DNA of 64,000 nt from Brucella sp. BE17 (GCF_039545455.1 NZ_CP154467.1:2040501-2104500), one strand, 5' to 3'. Shown: positions 38,713 through 47,954, counted from the stretch's first letter. Numbers and translations: made by a program. Notes: a model not told the origin generated them from the letters alone.

Positions 38713-39117
38713 TTAAAGCGCTGTACGAATATCGGCAATCAGCTTGTGCGCTTCCTGCTCATCATAGGGTTCACGGGTACCGAACCCCCAGACGGGCCCC
38801 GGCCATCCGGCATCGCCTTCATTCCGGGCGATAATATGGAAATGCAATTGGCGCACGATATTGCCGAGTGCGCCGGTATTGATCTTCTGGCATTGGCTCA
38901 CGCTTTTGAGCGCTTGTGCTGCAATGCCTGCTTCAAAGGTCAGCAGGGTCTGGTCGAGTGGCGTCATATCGTGAATTTCGGTGAGGTCGGCCCGCTGCGG
39001 CACTAAAATGAGCCATGGCCAGCGACGGTCGTTCATCAGCCGCAGCTCGCTCAGGCCGAGAAGCGCTACGGAAAATGTGTCAGCATCCAGCCGATTATCG
39101 AGTTTGAACTTTTCCAT
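38713..39117 (-). CDS. HIT-family nucleotide-binding protein
   Basis: HIT proteins hydrolyse or transfer nucleotides through a histidine triad. In this 134-residue protein the motif reads QLHFHII, with His92 the expected nucleophile and His94 present; the first triad His is replaced by Gln90. This variant, together with RRWPWLILVPQR and the WPGPVWGFG tail, typifies a branch common in alphaproteobacteria. ATG 39117 is chosen; upstream extension would run into the divergent 4.5S RNA gene. It is likely in one transcript with nudC. Confidence 0.88.
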   Translation of the reverse strand: MEKFKLDNRLDADTFSVALLGLSELRLMNDRRWPWLILVPQRADLTEIHDMTPLDQTLLTFEAGIAAQALKSVSQCQKINTGALGNIVRQLHFHIIARNEGDAGWPGPVWGFGTREPYDEQEAHKLIADIRTAL

Positions 39118-39150
39118 AAGATGATTCTTACCAGCTTTTTTGTCTCTGCG

Positions 39151-39179
39151 CTTGCTTTTTGCTTCGCAATTGACGATAT
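39151..39179 (+). promoter_or_regulatory. Promoter of the 4.5S RNA gene
   Basis: CTTGCT at 39151-39156 and CGATAT at 39174-39179 are 17 bases apart, close to the rhizobial consensus CTTGAC-N17-CTATAT. The expected start point, about 6 bases downstream, coincides with the 5' end of the RNA. Confidence 0.7.
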
Positions 39180-39184
39180 GCAAC

Positions 39185-39286
39185 GTGGGAGGTTGGTGGT
39201 GGACGAGCCACTCGCCAACCGGGTCAGGTCCGGAAGGAAGCAGCCCTAACGAGCATGGCACGGGTCACCGTGCCAGCCTCCCACCT
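39185..39286 (+). ncRNA. ffs: Signal recognition particle 4.5S RNA
   Basis: The universally conserved SRP domain IV sequence GGTCAGGTCCGGAAGGAAGC is present near 39222-39242. The ends pair as an 8-bp helix (GTGGGAGG at 39185-39192 with CCTCCCAC at 39277-39284), giving a hairpin RNA of about 100 bases. It binds Ffh for co-translational membrane targeting. It is encoded just upstream of dnaX, its usual place in Rhizobiales. Confidence 0.95.
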
Positions 39287-39406
39287 TTCTTACGACGATG
39301 ATGGCTGTTGATGGTTGATAAGCCAAGGTCGAAGTCACTTTCGTCTCCGGGCCAAACTGTTTAAAGTTCAGTCTGGCAAAAGCGAACAGGGAACGGAAGG
39401 GTCGCA

Positions 39407-41242
39407 ATGGACACACAATCCGCCGACTTTGTTGTCGATGGTGGCGCCTATCGCGTTCTCGCCCGCAAATATCGTCCACAAAATTTCAATGATCTCATTG
39501 GTCAGGAACCAATGGTCAGAACGCTCAAAAACGCGTTCGAGACCGGCCGCATCGCACAGGCCTGGATGCTGACCGGCGTGCGCGGTGTGGGCAAAACCAC
39601 AACGGCGCGTATTCTGGCGCGTGCGCTTAATTACAAGACAGACACCATCGACCAGCCGACCATTGATCTCACTGAACCCGGCGAGAATTGTCAGGCGATC
39701 ATGGAAGGCCGCCATGTCGATGTGATCGAGATGGACGCCGCCTCGCATACCGGCATCGACGATATTCGCGAGATTATCGAACAGGTGCGCTACCGTCCGG
39801 TTTCAGCACGTTATAAAGTCTATATCATCGACGAAGTGCATATGCTTTCCACGCAAGCCTTCAACGGGCTGCTGAAGACGCTCGAAGAGCCGCCGCCGCA
39901 TGTAAAATTCATCTTCGCCACCACCGAAATCCGCAAAGTGCCGATCACGGTTCTCTCGCGTTGTCAGCGTTTTGACCTGCGCCGCATCGAATCGGGAACT
40001 TTGGCGGCACACCTGCGCCGTATTGCCGAGGCGGAAGCCATCGAGGTGGACGACGCATCGCTTGCGATGATCGCACGCGCCGGTGAAGGCTCCGCGCGTG
40101 ATTCGCTGTCGATCTTTGATCAGGCCATTGCGCATGGCGCGGGCAAAGTGGATGCGGAAGCAGTGCGCTCTATGTTGGGGCTTGCCGACCGTGGCCGCAT
40201 TATCGATCTGTTCGAGATGCTGATGCGCGGCGATGTGGCGGGCGCTCTCAATGAGTTTCGTGCGCAATATGATGTCGGTGCCGATCCTTCGGTGGTGCTG
40301 ACCGATCTTGCCGATTTCAACCATCTGGTGACGCGGCTGCGGTTTACGCCCGATGTCGCCGAAGACGTGTCACTGTCGCAGGATGAGCGCGTACGCGGAC
40401 GCGAATTTGCGCAAAAACTTTCCGTGCGTGTGCTTTCGCGCACCTGGCAGATGCTGCTCAAGGGCATTGTCGAGGTCGATACGGCCACAAGGCCTGTGCA
40501 GGCCGCAGAAATGCTGCTGATCCGTCTTGCTCATGCCGCGGACCTTCCGACGCTGGATGAGGCCCTGCGCGGGCTTGAGAACGGATCGGTTTCAGCAAGC
40601 CGTCCGCCCGTTCCAAATCCCACTTCGGGGGCCGCACGATCGGGCGGCAGTACGCCGGAGTCCCGTGCTAGCGTTGAGGCCATCGGCTCGGCAACCATTG
40701 GTTCTGGGATAGGTGGCGCGGCCACGGCGATGCGTATTGTCGAGGCGTCTCAGCAGCCCGTGCAACAACCCGCGCCGCCGCCGCTGGTTGAGACTACGCC
40801 GCAACCTTCCGTGCCGATCAACAGCCTTGAGGACATCGTCGCTCTTGCCGACAAGCACCGCGACATGCAGTTCAAGATATTGGTCAAGAATTGCGTGCGC
40901 CTTGCAGCGATTGCGCCGGGACGGCTGGAGATTGGCCTCACCGACGATGCGCCGAAAGCGCTGCCAAGTGATATCGCGCAGCATCTTCTCAACTGGACCG
41001 GCATTCGGTGGGTGGTGACGGTCGCACGCGATGTGGCAGGACAGACAATTGCCGAAGCCGAAAACGAGCGTCGCGACAATCTGGTGACGGATGCCCGTGC
41101 CGATCCCGATGTTGCGGCAATCCTTGCGGCTTTCCCGGGTGCGAAAATCACCGATGTGCGCATTGCCGTACATAATGAAGATGAAGACCTCGATCTTGAT
41201 CGAGTCGCGGACGCACCCGATATGATGCCCGAAGACGACTGA
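39407..41242 (+). CDS. dnaX: DNA polymerase III subunit gamma/tau
   Basis: DnaX is the clamp-loader ATPase. The 611-residue protein has RKYRPQNFNDLIGQ, Walker A GVRGVGKTT at 57-65, Walker B YIIDEVHML and the LSRCQRF sensor/SRC motif. A Pro/Ala-rich linker (about 385-470) and a C-terminal tau-type domain follow. The four-cysteine zinc module present in E. coli DnaX is not seen; only one Cys (GENCQ) is in that segment. I see no A6G slippery site that would make a short gamma form. Confidence 0.95.
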   Translation: MDTQSADFVVDGGAYRVLARKYRPQNFNDLIGQEPMVRTLKNAFETGRIAQAWMLTGVRGVGKTTTARILARALNYKTDTIDQPTIDLTEPGENCQAIMEGRHVDVIEMDAASHTGIDDIREIIEQVRYRPVSARYKVYIIDEVHMLSTQAFNGLLKTLEEPPPHVKFIFATTEIRKVPITVLSRCQRFDLRRIESGTLAAHLRRIAEAEAIEVDDASLAMIARAGEGSARDSLSIFDQAIAHGAGKVDAEAVRSMLGLADRGRIIDLFEMLMRGDVAGALNEFRAQYDVGADPSVVLTDLADFNHLVTRLRFTPDVAEDVSLSQDERVRGREFAQKLSVRVLSRTWQMLLKGIVEVDTATRPVQAAEMLLIRLAHAADLPTLDEALRGLENGSVSASRPPVPNPTSGAARSGGSTPESRASVEAIGSATIGSGIGGAATAMRIVEASQQPVQQPAPPPLVETTPQPSVPINSLEDIVALADKHRDMQFKILVKNCVRLAAIAPGRLEIGLTDDAPKALPSDIAQHLLNWTGIRWVVTVARDVAGQTIAEAENERRDNLVTDARADPDVAAILAAFPGAKITDVRIAVHNEDEDLDLDRVADAPDMMPEDD

Positions 41243-41268
41243 ATTCTTGAAAATAATGGAGTACACCC

Positions 41269-41592
41269 ATGCGTGACATGATGGGAATGATGAAACAGGC
41301 GAAGGAATTGCAGGCCAAGATGCAGGCCATGCAGGACGAAATCGCCAATCTGGAAGCCAGCGCCTCGTCGGGCGGCGGACTGGTGAGCGTCACGCTTTCG
41401 GGCAAGGGAACGCTTTCGGGTCTGAAAATTGATCCGTCCCTGATGAAGGAAGAAGAGGTTGAAATCCTCGAAGACCTGATCATTGCAGCACACAACGATG
41501 CCAAGGCGAAACTTGAAGCCACCATGGCCGAAAAGACCCAGTCGCTGACCGCCGGTCTGCCGATCCCGCCCGGCTTCAAACTGCCGTTCTGA
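41269..41592 (+). CDS. YbaB/EbfC nucleoid-associated protein
   Basis: This 107-residue YbaB/EbfC-family protein binds DNA as a dimer and may organise the nucleoid. It starts with the methionine-rich [19 protein letters not shown] coiled-coil helix and has the [11 protein letters not shown] core and the [13 protein letters not shown] tail typical of the family. It sits between dnaX and recR, as in most bacteria, and starts 26 bases after dnaX. Confidence 0.95.
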   Translation: MRDMMGMMKQAKELQAKMQAMQDEIANLEASASSGGGLVSVTLSGKGTLSGLKIDPSLMKEEEVEILEDLIIAAHNDAKAKLEATMAEKTQSLTAGLPIPPGFKLPF

Positions 41593-41633
41593 TTTCTATG
41601 CCAAAGGCCCATGAATTGAGCTAAACCGGGATC

Positions 41634-42239
41634 ATGTCAAAACGAATCGCTGGTCCCGAAATCGAACGCCTGATCCAGCTTCTGGCCCGTGTGCCGGGGC
41701 TGGGACCGCGTTCGGCACGCCGCGCGGCGCTGCATCTCATCAAGAAAAAAGAAGCGCTTCTGGTGCCGCTGGGCGGTGCCATGCAGGAAGCGGCTGAAAA
41801 AGTGCGCATGTGCTCGTGCTGCGGCAATGTCGATACATCCGACCCCTGCACCATCTGCACCGATCTGCGCCGTGATCAGGCAACACTGATCGTGGTCGAG
41901 GACGTGTCTGACCTCTGGGCGCTGGAGCGTGCAGGCACCATGAATGTGCGTTATCATGTGCTGGGCGGGCGCCTGTCACCGCTGGATGGCGTCGGGCCTG
42001 ACGATCTCAATATCAAGGGGCTGGTGGAAAGGGTCGCGGCAGGTGACATCAAGGAAGTGATTCTCGCCGTCAACGCCACCGTCGAAGGTCAGACTACGGC
42101 GCATTATATCACCGACCAGCTTTCCGATTTCGAGGTGCGTGTCACAAGGCTTGCGCATGGCGTTCCGGTTGGCGGCGAACTCGATTATCTCGATGAAGGC
42201 ACGCTTGCGGCAGCGCTTCGAGCGCGTACTTTATTGTAA
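41634..42239 (+). CDS. recR: Recombination protein RecR
   Basis: RecR works with RecF and RecO to load RecA at gaps. The 201-residue protein has a helix-hairpin-helix ([16 protein letters not shown]) and a zinc finger with Cys60, Cys63, Cys72 and Cys75. A Toprim domain starting [15 protein letters not shown] and the C-terminal Walker-like ARG region follow. Zinc ligands and length match the family. It completes the conserved dnaX-ybaB-recR series. Confidence 0.97.
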   Translation: MSKRIAGPEIERLIQLLARVPGLGPRSARRAALHLIKKKEALLVPLGGAMQEAAEKVRMCSCCGNVDTSDPCTICTDLRRDQATLIVVEDVSDLWALERAGTMNVRYHVLGGRLSPLDGVGPDDLNIKGLVERVAAGDIKEVILAVNATVEGQTTAHYITDQLSDFEVRVTRLAHGVPVGGELDYLDEGTLAAALRARTLL

Positions 42240-42250
42240 AGCGGGAGAGT

Positions 42251-43507
42251 ATGATGTCTGCATGGAAACGCTTTTCTGCAATCGCCTGCGGACTGGCTTT
42301 GGCTGTTGCCGCTTCTCCGGTATTTGCAGCGCCTTCAAAAGCGCAGATCGAAGGCCAGTATCGCAACTGGATTGAAAAAGACCTGTGGCCGGAAGCAAAA
42401 GCTGCAGGCGTGTCACGCGCTCTTTTCGAGCAGGCTTTCAAAGGCGTGACCATCAACTGGAAGCTGCCTGATCTTGTCGTTCCCGGCGAGAAGCCGAGTG
42501 CTCCCAAAACACAAAAACAGGCGGAGTTCGGCGCCCCGGGAAAATATTTCAACGCCAGGACGGTTGGATCGGTTACCAGTGGCGGCGCGGCCCGTTTTAG
42601 TCAATATGGCAATCTATTAAAACGTATTGAACAGAAATATGGGGTTCCCGGGCCGATCATTCTGGCGATCTGGGGCCGTGAATCGGGTTTTGGCACGGTC
42701 AAGATTCCCTATAATGCCTTCGAGGTGCTGGGCACCAAAGCCTATCTCGCCACCCGCAAGGATATGTTTCGCAAGGAACTGATTGCAGCACTCGAAATCG
42801 CATCCAAAGGCTATATCGGCGAAAGTGCCATGAAAAGCTCTTGGGCGGGCGCACTCGGCCAACCGCAATTCATGCCGACTTCCTATTTGAAACACGCAGT
42901 CGATTTCGACGGCGACGGCAAGCGCGACATCTGGAATTCGGTCCCCGATACGCTGGCTTCCATCGCCAATTACCTGAAATTACACGGCTGGCAGAAGGGT
43001 CGTGACTGGGGTTTCGAGGTCAATGTGCCGCAAGAACTTTCCTGTGCGCTGGAAGGGCCGGATCAGGGCAGGACGATTGCTGATTGGGCAAAGCTCGGTG
43101 TGACACGCGTCAACGGCAAGGCTTTTCCAGCCAGCGAAATGCGTGGGCAAGGCTTTTTGCTAATGCCTGCCGGGCGGTTTGGCCCAGCTTTCATCGTTAC
43201 CCCCAATTTCTATGTTATCAAAGATTACAATATGAGCGATCTCTATGCGCTGTTTATCGGACATGTCGGGGATCGCATTGCTTATGGTTCGGCTGATTTT
43301 CAAGGCAAGTGGGGTGATGTCGGCTCGATGTATCGCTCCGACATATTGACCATGCAAAAGCGATTGCAGGCGCATGGATACGATATCGGCAAGGCCGACG
43401 GATTGCCGGGTTTCAAGACCCGCCGCTCCATTGGCCTATGGCAGGTGAAAAATGGCATGCCTGCCAGCTGTTTTCCGCAGCCGGAGCTGTTGCATCAGAT
43501 TCGCTGA
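42251..43507 (+). CDS. Lytic murein transglycosylase (MltB type)
   Basis: This 418-residue exported enzyme cleaves murein glycan strands to 1,6-anhydro products. It has a signal peptide (about 1-26, ending ASPVFA) and the SLT_2/MltB catalytic domain, with the catalytic Glu in IWGRESGFG and the later WAGALGQPQFMPTSYL motif. A C-terminal peptidoglycan-binding domain (about 355-415) contains MQKRLQAHGYDIGKADGLPG. There is no lipobox Cys, so it is periplasmic rather than a lipoprotein. It starts 11 bases after recR. Confidence 0.92.
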   Translation: MMSAWKRFSAIACGLALAVAASPVFAAPSKAQIEGQYRNWIEKDLWPEAKAAGVSRALFEQAFKGVTINWKLPDLVVPGEKPSAPKTQKQAEFGAPGKYFNARTVGSVTSGGAARFSQYGNLLKRIEQKYGVPGPIILAIWGRESGFGTVKIPYNAFEVLGTKAYLATRKDMFRKELIAALEIASKGYIGESAMKSSWAGALGQPQFMPTSYLKHAVDFDGDGKRDIWNSVPDTLASIANYLKLHGWQKGRDWGFEVNVPQELSCALEGPDQGRTIADWAKLGVTRVNGKAFPASEMRGQGFLLMPAGRFGPAFIVTPNFYVIKDYNMSDLYALFIGHVGDRIAYGSADFQGKWGDVGSMYRSDILTMQKRLQAHGYDIGKADGLPGFKTRRSIGLWQVKNGMPASCFPQPELLHQIR

Positions 43508-43581
43508 ACAGTTTTCAATTTCTTATCGATGCATGATCGTGTTTAAATCCTGCGACCCCAAAAGAGGGCGGAGGGATAAAC

Positions 43582-44172
43582 GTGGACGAACAGAATTCAA
43601 TCTTGTCCCATGCGGCGTATTTTCTACATATCCGCATCATCGCAGGTATTTTCGTGAGCCTGTGTATGTCAAAAATCCTGATGGATCTGACACGTTATAT
43701 CCAGTTTCCCACGCGCTATAAGCTCAATTATCTGCATATCATCTGGCTGATAACCTTCTCATTGGCAATCATAGAATGGTGGTGGGGCGTATTTGAATGG
43801 AGCCATATACTGTCATTCTCGTATAGCTCGTATATATTCGTTGTTCTTTATGCTTTCAGTTTTTATTTTTTAGCCTCGCTCATCACGCCTGGAGACTTGC
43901 CGGATCATGAGAGTTTTGATCAATATTTCATGGACATCAGGAGATGGTTTTATTTTTTCTTCGCGCTTAATATTCTGATATCAAATTTTGATTTTTTCTT
44001 GAATGATCGCGCTACACTTGATGATCGTGTTGATCTGTTTTTGGCGCTGGTGATGTGCGCGTTCTTTTTGTTCGCGGCACGTTCTCACAGAGCTTATATA
44101 CAGCGTATAATCGCAAGCATCATTCTGGTGTTGCAGGTTTTGGTGATGGTCGGTGATTTTTTTATCAGCTAG
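43582..44172 (+). CDS. Membrane protein of unknown function
   Basis: I do not recognise this 196-residue protein. It has about five or six hydrophobic segments rich in Phe, Trp and Tyr (about 15-35, 48-68, 76-98, 123-142, 148-165, 172-195). A short acidic loop between the third and fourth segments contains GDLPDHESFDQYF. Start is GTG 43582 with a good GGAGGG site. The coding sequence is visibly richer in A/T than its neighbours, and codon use is less biased, consistent with an accessory gene. Confidence 0.6.
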   Translation: MDEQNSILSHAAYFLHIRIIAGIFVSLCMSKILMDLTRYIQFPTRYKLNYLHIIWLITFSLAIIEWWWGVFEWSHILSFSYSSYIFVVLYAFSFYFLASLITPGDLPDHESFDQYFMDIRRWFYFFFALNILISNFDFFLNDRATLDDRVDLFLALVMCAFFLFAARSHRAYIQRIIASIILVLQVLVMVGDFFIS

Positions 44173-44188
44173 AATACGATCAGGTTGT

Positions 44189-45061
44189 TTAGAACATATT
44201 CATGAATGAATGTACGGCTTTGGTCTGATAACGACCCTCATGCTGCAACACCAGAAACTGGCGCTCCGGCAGAGTAAAATCGGCCTTCACAAGCGTTCCA
44301 GCCCCCAGATATGGGGCGGTAACCAGTTCAGATATGGCTGTAACGTATTTACCGGAGCGCACGGCCGAGCAAATAGCTTCGTTGGAAGGGAGATGAAGAG
44401 CTACATCAAGCCGCGCCGGATCATAGCCGGCGGCGCGCATGGCATCCTCAAAGACGCTGCGCGTACCCGAGCCCTGCTCGCGCAAAATCCATTTTTCCTT
44501 AAAAAGGTGATCCCATGACAGCCGAGCGTCCTTGGCCCAAGGATGGTCGGGCGAGGAAACCAGAATAAGCTGGTCGCTCGCCACTCGGGTTATCAACAAG
44601 GTTTCTGCCTGAACACTGCCTTCGACAAAGCCGATATCTGCTTCCCCCCGCCGTATAGCGCCCGTCACACTTTCGGTATTGCCCACAGTCAGCCGGATAT
44701 CGATCAGCGGATGCGCGGTATGAAATTGCGCCAGATAAGGCGGCAGCCAGTAGCTTGCGATCGTCTGGCTGGCATGTATGTTGAGAATACCGCGTTTGCC
44801 CCCGCCAAATTCCGACAGCATCTGTTCCGCAGCACGGGCGCGGGTCAGTGTTGCGCGTGCTTCTTCGAGAAACAGTCCCCCATCGCCGGTCAGTTCAATC
44901 CGTCGTCCTATGCGGTTGAAAAGAGTAGCACCATAGCGTTCCTCAAGATTGCGGATAGCAGAACTCACGGCAGAAGGCGTGAGATTGAGTGCTTGCGCGG
45001 CACGCGTCAGATGTTCACGCTCTGCGACTTCGATAAAAATGCGTAATTGTTCCAGTGTCAT
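44189..45061 (-). CDS. LysR-family regulator, divergent from YeiH
   Basis: This 290-residue LysR protein has the N-terminal winged helix-turn-helix (LEQLRIFIEVAEREHLTRAAQALNLTPSAVSSAI, split here by two helices) and a periplasmic-binding-like effector domain (about 90-290). It is probably the regulator of the divergent YeiH gene; the E. coli counterpart pair is yeiE-yeiH. ATG 45073 would place the start inside a palindrome that looks like its operator, so I prefer ATG 45061; neither has a clear ribosome-binding site. Confidence 0.85.
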   Translation of the reverse strand: MTLEQLRIFIEVAEREHLTRAAQALNLTPSAVSSAIRNLEERYGATLFNRIGRRIELTGDGGLFLEEARATLTRARAAEQMLSEFGGGKRGILNIHASQTIASYWLPPYLAQFHTAHPLIDIRLTVGNTESVTGAIRRGEADIGFVEGSVQAETLLITRVASDQLILVSSPDHPWAKDARLSWDHLFKEKWILREQGSGTRSVFEDAMRAAGYDPARLDVALHLPSNEAICSAVRSGKYVTAISELVTAPYLGAGTLVKADFTLPERQFLVLQHEGRYQTKAVHSFMNMF

Positions 45062-45071
45062 AGCGTCAATC

Positions 45072-45088
45072 ATTCGATAAAATCGAAT
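45072..45088. promoter_or_regulatory. Candidate LysR operator palindrome
   Basis: A perfect inverted repeat with 7-base arms and a 3-base centre (ATTCGAT-AAA-ATCGAAT) lies in the space between the LysR gene and the YeiH gene. Its size and TN11A-like form fit a LysR binding site for autoregulation and control of the partner. Confidence 0.6.
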
Positions 45089-45176
45089 GAATTATGCCAT
45101 AGAATGTGATGGAATGAACAGTGAATTTAAAGCATTGAATGAGAAAATAGTTCTCAACATCATCGAAAATTGCGCA

Positions 45177-46187
45177 ATGTCATCCTCAACAGCAAAAGAA
45201 ATTCTTCCCGGTTTTGCTTTGAGCGTCGCTGTAGCGGCGCTGGCTATGGTGCTTGAAAGGGCCGAGGTACATTACGCCGGTAGAGCCTGGCTTGAGGCGC
45301 TCGTCATTGGCATTTTGCTGGGAACGGCAGTGCGCAGTTTTTTGCGCCCCGGTCCGCGCTTTCAAAAAGGTATCGGCTTTTCGGCCAAACAGCTTCTGGA
45401 AATCGCTGTGGTGCTTTTGGGCGCATCGATCAGTGCCAGCGCGGTGATCGCCGCCGGTTCCGGCCTCATTCTCGGCATTGCCTGCGTGGTCATCGTGGCG
45501 ATTGCGCTGAGCTATCTGATAGGGCGGTTGCTCAAACTGCCGCATCGCATGGCGGTGCTGGTTGCCTGCGGCAATTCCATTTGCGGCAACTCGGCTATTG
45601 CGGCTGTCGCGCCGGTCATTAAAGCAAATAGCGAGGACGTTGCCGCTTCTATCGCCTTTACCGCCATTCTGGGCGTGGTGGTTGTCTTATGCCTGCCTTT
45701 GCTGGTACCGCTTCTCGACCTTTCGCACACGCAATATGGCGTGCTGGCGGGCCTGACCGTTTATGCCGTGCCACAGGTTCTGGCCGCAACCGCACCGGTA
45801 GCCGCAATTAGCGTCCAGCTTGGAACACTGGTCAAGCTGGTGCGGGTTCTGATGCTGGGACCGGTTATTCTGGCTCTGGCGCTCATTTCGGGTAATCGCA
45901 GCGCAAAGGCGAAGCCTGGCTTTTTCCAACTGGTGCCGTGGTTCATCCTCGGCTTTCTCACCATGATGGCGCTCAACTCGCTTCACCTGATCCCGCAGGC
46001 GCTGCTCCCCTTTATCTGGCAGGTTTCGACCGTACTGACCACCATTTCCATGGCAGCACTGGGGCTGGGAGTGGATATCCGCGCCATAGCTGCCGCTGGG
46101 GGACGTGTGACGCTTGCAGCAATTCTTTCGCTGGTGACGCTTGGCGGCATCAGCGTGGGGCTCATTCATCTTCTGGCAGTTGCCTGA
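45177..46187 (+). CDS. YeiH/UPF0324 family membrane transporter
   Basis: This 336-residue protein has about ten hydrophobic helices and the UPF0324 hallmarks: KGIGFSAKQLLEIAVVLLGA, ACGNSICGNSAIAAVAPVI, and a C-terminal VSTVLTTISMAALGLGVDI. Members are called putative sulfate exporters and are often controlled by a divergent LysR gene, but function is poorly tested. ATG 45177 fits the conserved start; in-frame ATG 45087 and 45114 would add a hydrophilic stretch reaching the operator. Confidence 0.85.
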   Translation: MSSSTAKEILPGFALSVAVAALAMVLERAEVHYAGRAWLEALVIGILLGTAVRSFLRPGPRFQKGIGFSAKQLLEIAVVLLGASISASAVIAAGSGLILGIACVVIVAIALSYLIGRLLKLPHRMAVLVACGNSICGNSAIAAVAPVIKANSEDVAASIAFTAILGVVVVLCLPLLVPLLDLSHTQYGVLAGLTVYAVPQVLAATAPVAAISVQLGTLVKLVRVLMLGPVILALALISGNRSAKAKPGFFQLVPWFILGFLTMMALNSLHLIPQALLPFIWQVSTVLTTISMAALGLGVDIRAIAAAGGRVTLAAILSLVTLGGISVGLIHLLAVA

Positions 46188-46201
46188 ACCCACAAAAAGA
46201 A

Positions 46202-46225
46202 AAAGCCCGCCGGATAGCGGGCTTT
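46202..46225. terminator. Bidirectional terminator between YeiH gene and rpsA
   Basis: A 9-bp stem (46202-46210 with 46217-46225) with a 6-base loop has A-rich flank on the left and T-rich flank on the right. It serves both convergent genes. Confidence 0.85.
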
Positions 46226-46253
46226 CTCATATTTGCTTGAAGGAACAAAAACC

Positions 46254-47954
46254 TTAGTTCTTGTCCTGCTTCTTGAGGGCTGCACCAAGGATGTCGCCGA
46301 GCGAAGCGCCGGAGTCGGACGAACCGTACTGAGCAACAGCTTCTTTTTCTTCAGCGATTTCGAGCGCTTTGATCGAGACCTGCAGCTTGCGGGACTTTTT
46401 GTCGAAGGCGATGACGCGGGCGTCAACCTTCTGACCAACCGTGAAGCGTTCCGGACGCTGCTCGTTGCGGTCACGCGACAGATCTGCACGCTTGATGAAG
46501 CTTTCGACATCGTGGTCGACGAGACGCACTTCGAGGCCACCGTCGGTAACGGCAGTCACTTCAACGGTGACGACAGCGTTCTTGCGCAGTTCGCCCGAGG
46601 CTGCTGCTTCGCCGACCTTGTCGCCGGAAAGCTGCTTGATGCCGAGCGAGATGCGTTCCTTGTCGATATCGACATCGAGAACGACAGCCTTGACGACTTC
46701 ACCCTTGTTGTACTCTTCGATGACCTGTTCGCCCGGACGGTTCCAGTCGAGGTCGGAGAGGTGAACCATGCCGTCAACGTCGCCGTCGAGGCCGATGAAC
46801 AGGCCGAACTCGGTCTTGTTCTTGACTTCGCCTTCAACGATCGTGCCCTGTGGGTACTTGTCGGCAAAGGTCGTCCACGGATTGTCGAGCGTCTGCTTGA
46901 GACCAAGCGAGATGCGGCGCTTGACCGGATCCACTTCGAGCACAACGACTTCGACTTCCTGCGTGGTGGACAGAATCTTGCCCGGATGGACGTTCTTCTT
47001 GGTCCACGACATTTCGGAAACGTGGATGAGGCCTTCGATGCCCGGCTCGATTTCCACGAATGCACCGTAGTCGGTGATGTTCGTGACAGTGCCGGTGATC
47101 TTTTTGCCAATCGGGTACTTTGCGCCGATGCCATCCCAAGGATCGCTCTCGAGCTGCTTCATGCCGAGCGAGATACGATGGGTTTCCTGGTTGATGCGGA
47201 TGATCTGCACCTTGACCGACTGGCCGATGGTGAGGATTTCCGACGGATGGTTGACGCGACGCCATGCCATGTCGGTGACGTGCAACAGACCATCGATGCC
47301 GCCGAGATCGACGAATGCACCGTAATCGGTGATGTTCTTGACAACACCTTCAACGACCTGACCTTCTTCAAGGTTCTGGACGATTTCCGAACGCTGTTCC
47401 GCGCGGCTTTCTTCAAGGACGGTACGACGCGAAACGACGATATTGCCGCGACGCTTGTCCATCTTGAGGATTTCGAAAGGTTGCGGCACGTTCATCAAGG
47501 GCGTCACGTCGCGGATCGGACGGATGTCGACCTGTGAACGCGGCAGGAAGGCAACAGCGCCGTCGAGATCGACGGTGAAACCACCCTTGACCTGGTTGAA
47601 GATGACGCCATCGACGCGTTCGCCATTGGCGAATTTCTGCTCGAGCTTGACCCAGCTTTCTTCACGGCGCGCTTTTTCACGCGAAAGAACAGCTTCGCCC
47701 AGCGCGTTTTCGATGCGCTCGACGTAAACTTCCACTTCGTCGCCCGGCTTCATCGAGCCGTCTTTGCCCTTTGCGCCGAATTCCTTCAGCGGCACGCGGC
47801 CTTCGACCTTGAGGCCGGCATCGATGATCGCCATGTCTTTTTCGATGGCGACAATGCGGCCCTTGACGACATAGCCTTCGGCCAGATCGTTAGTGGCAAA
47901 GGATTCAGCGAGCAGCGACTCGAAATCCGCGCGGGAGGGGTTGAATTCTGACAT
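46254..47954 (-). CDS. rpsA: 30S ribosomal protein S1
   Basis: S1 binds mRNA upstream of the start codon and helps initiation on structured messages. The 566-residue protein contains six S1 repeats, seen from recurring segments such as GAFVDLGGIDGLLHVTDM, GAFVEIEPGIEGLIHVSEM and GLFIGLDGDVDGMVHLSDL. The first two repeats are more divergent and hold the ribosome-docking part. ATG 47954 follows an AGGAG site; the 11-codon upstream extension is rejected. It is the last gene of the leftward aroA-cmk-rpsA series. Confidence 0.97.
   Translation of the reverse strand: MSEFNPSRADFESLLAESFATNDLAEGYVVKGRIVAIEKDMAIIDAGLKVEGRVPLKEFGAKGKDGSMKPGDEVEVYVERIENALGEAVLSREKARREESWVKLEQKFANGERVDGVIFNQVKGGFTVDLDGAVAFLPRSQVDIRPIRDVTPLMNVPQPFEILKMDKRRGNIVVSRRTVLEESRAEQRSEIVQNLEEGQVVEGVVKNITDYGAFVDLGGIDGLLHVTDMAWRRVNHPSEILTIGQSVKVQIIRINQETHRISLGMKQLESDPWDGIGAKYPIGKKITGTVTNITDYGAFVEIEPGIEGLIHVSEMSWTKKNVHPGKILSTTQEVEVVVLEVDPVKRRISLGLKQTLDNPWTTFADKYPQGTIVEGEVKNKTEFGLFIGLDGDVDGMVHLSDLDWNRPGEQVIEEYNKGEVVKAVVLDVDIDKERISLGIKQLSGDKVGEAAASGELRKNAVVTVEVTAVTDGGLEVRLVDHDVESFIKRADLSRDRNEQRPERFTVGQKVDARVIAFDKKSRKLQVSIKALEIAEEKEAVAQYGSSDSGASLGDILGAALKKQDKN

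Noticed and set aside
39118..39261. A 48-residue N-terminal extension of the HIT protein
   Set aside because: It would cross the 4.5S RNA gene and its promoter; the family begins at the later ATG.
39407..41242. A programmed frameshift in dnaX giving a short gamma subunit
   Set aside because: No A6G-type slippery heptamer followed by a stem is visible in the expected region.
46233..47537. A 434-codon open frame on the plus strand across rpsA
   Set aside because: It is the antisense shadow of the S1 gene; its translation is low-complexity Asp/Val/Asn-rich with no known motif, and it lacks start signals.
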